Positions 62,716 through 64,000 of a stretch of 64,000 nucleotides of DNA are shown in pieces; the stretch's first letter is position 1; each line of letters opens with the position of its first letter. The position numbers were made by a program, and so were the translations under genes. The notes beneath the pieces were generated by a model. It made no database searches, was not told where the DNA came from, and saw only the letters and a list, made by a program, of their open reading frames with translations. Origin of the DNA: Apoda limacodes (lineage: Eukaryota > Arthropoda > Insecta > Lepidoptera > Limacodidae); contig OX291562.1 in assembly GCA_946406115.1 (NCBI GenBank), forward strand, positions 464,001-528,000. The letters are read 5' to 3'.

Positions 62716-63110
62716 TTTATAAAAAAAACACAGAAGGTAAAATAATTTTAAATTATACGTACCGCCTTTCCCCCTCATGACTGCCCGCCGGCGTCGCACA
62801 TCATAAATGCGCGCGCAATACTTGATAATTATTTTGCTGCCACGTTAGTTTAAAACTGCGATATCTCCGAAGATATTCATTGAAATCGAATGATGAACAG
62901 GGCAATTTTGTTTTAAATTGAATGCTTGTGATGAATAACGTATTTATTTGGATAAAGATAAATATCATGTTTATAAAAACACTTTCACAGATAATGCATT
63001 ATTTTAGAACAATTATGGTTAGCATAAAAAAGGTTATAGTGAGCCAACCTTAAAATATAAACATATGCGGTCGCGGACTTTTTTTTAGGACTTTTATAGG
63101 GGAACAATTC
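62716..63110. other. No gene recognised
   Basis: AT-rich, no motif seen. Confidence 0.4.
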
Positions 63111-63119
63111 TGTCATACA

Positions 63120-63895
63120 TGATTATCATCACACAAGTCGAATGCTCGATGGTAAGGGAGATGACTACTGCATCAAGATGACGGGGGTAGTGATGTGAAG
63201 TCGCATGAAGGTACCGATAAGCGTGAGTTGGCTTTCTGTAAGCTTATGGCTAAGAGTCCCATCTACTTTCACCGTTATTTTCAGATTCAGGAACGCCAAT
63301 AATCTTTCTTTTTCTCTTTCTACCGTAAACCGCATGTTGCTGTGGATGCCGTCGAGATAATCTAAACTCCTTTATCTCTTTTTCGCCACCCTTCAATATG
63401 CAAAATACATCATCCACGTACCTCTTCCAAATTTTAAGTGGGACTGGCGGTGTGGAGATGACTCGCTCTTCAAAGTGCTCCATCTACAAATTCGCTACTA
63501 CGGAAGCTACTGGGCTACCCATGGCAACGCCGTCAATCTGTAGGTAAAAATCACCGCTATATACTCGTACCAAGTAACTAGAGGATAGACAGTTTCGGAG
63601 AAGTTTAATATATTCCATCGAGATGTTGTTATTTCGCAGCTTAGTGGGACATTCGTAAATAAGGCCTCAACGTCAAAGCTGACCAAGACCTCGTCTTCCT
63701 CAATTCTAATCTAATTTAATCTATCTAACATACTAGTGAAATGGCGAGAATCCTTGACATATGACGATGTGTGACCACTCGGCTTTTGCAGGACACCTTC
63801 TACGTGCTTTGCCAATTCATAAGTAGGGAAGTCTATTTTGCTTACTATTGGGCGTAGAGGAACGTCTTTGGAGTGTTTGGTCTAAGTAGGTATTT
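63120..63895 (-). pseudogene. Penelope-like element reverse transcriptase
   Basis: Minus strand in order: [47 protein letters not shown] (first Asp), [20 protein letters not shown], stop, [22 protein letters not shown] (catalytic DD) and LAFLNLKI. This is Penelope-like RT, related to telomerase; family members also carry a GIY-YIG nuclease, which is not seen here (it may be lost or fall at the edge). An in-frame stop and a frameshift disable it. Confidence 0.85.
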
Positions 63896-64000
63896 ATAAA
63901 CGTCATCTGGCAGCCAGAGGCGGCTCGTCCTAAGGAGCGCTGGTGCAGCGGACTCCCATAAATAATTATCTACTTAAGAAACAATATGTTTTATATTTTA

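Overview
This is insect nuclear DNA, most likely from a moth or butterfly. The pointers are an intron-rich deubiquitinase gene and retroelement fragments of kinds common in Lepidoptera: several LINE clades, SINE-like repeats, mariner, Penelope and Gypsy. There are no bacterial operons, ribosome binding sites or CRISPR arrays. Assignments come from reading translations by eye. No database search was possible.

The one clear host gene is trabid (Drosophila trbd, vertebrate ZRANB1), on the minus strand from an ATG at 48028 to a stop at 15941. I joined 16 coding exons with GT-AG junctions and matching phases, giving a predicted 661-residue protein. It has two NZF ubiquitin-binding zinc fingers, an ankyrin-like ubiquitin-binding region, an OTU cysteine protease domain with the catalytic Cys and His present, and an acidic C-terminus. 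The introns hold most of the repeats; one is 11 kb.

Layout. 1-5.6 kb: decayed Gypsy integrase, LINE scraps, SINE-like copies and a hairpin. 5.7-12 kb: LINE family A copies on both strands, one carrying a terminal-inverted-repeat element and a Jockey tail. 12-15.9 kb: repeat-poor DNA that may be the trabid 3' UTR. 15.9-48 kb: trabid, whose introns contain 48-bp, 40-bp and 34-bp minisatellites, two related solo LTR-like copies, a mariner, several LINE types, a 5S rRNA-derived composite and a 1-kb foldback element. 48.8-53.3 kb: an I-like LINE with gag-like ORF1 and RT/RNase H. 54-61 kb: a transposase scrap and a Jockey cluster with a foreign RT segment inside it. 61-64 kb: another Jockey RT, a SINE-like scrap and a Penelope-like RT.

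The mobile-element ORFs are broken by stops, frameshifts or deletions. The longest open one (36492-37811) has YADE where YADD is expected. I found no convincing new biological system. The more unusual points are the chimeric Jockey, the 5S-containing composite, the foldback element, and the CA/GT tracts beside trabid splice sites.
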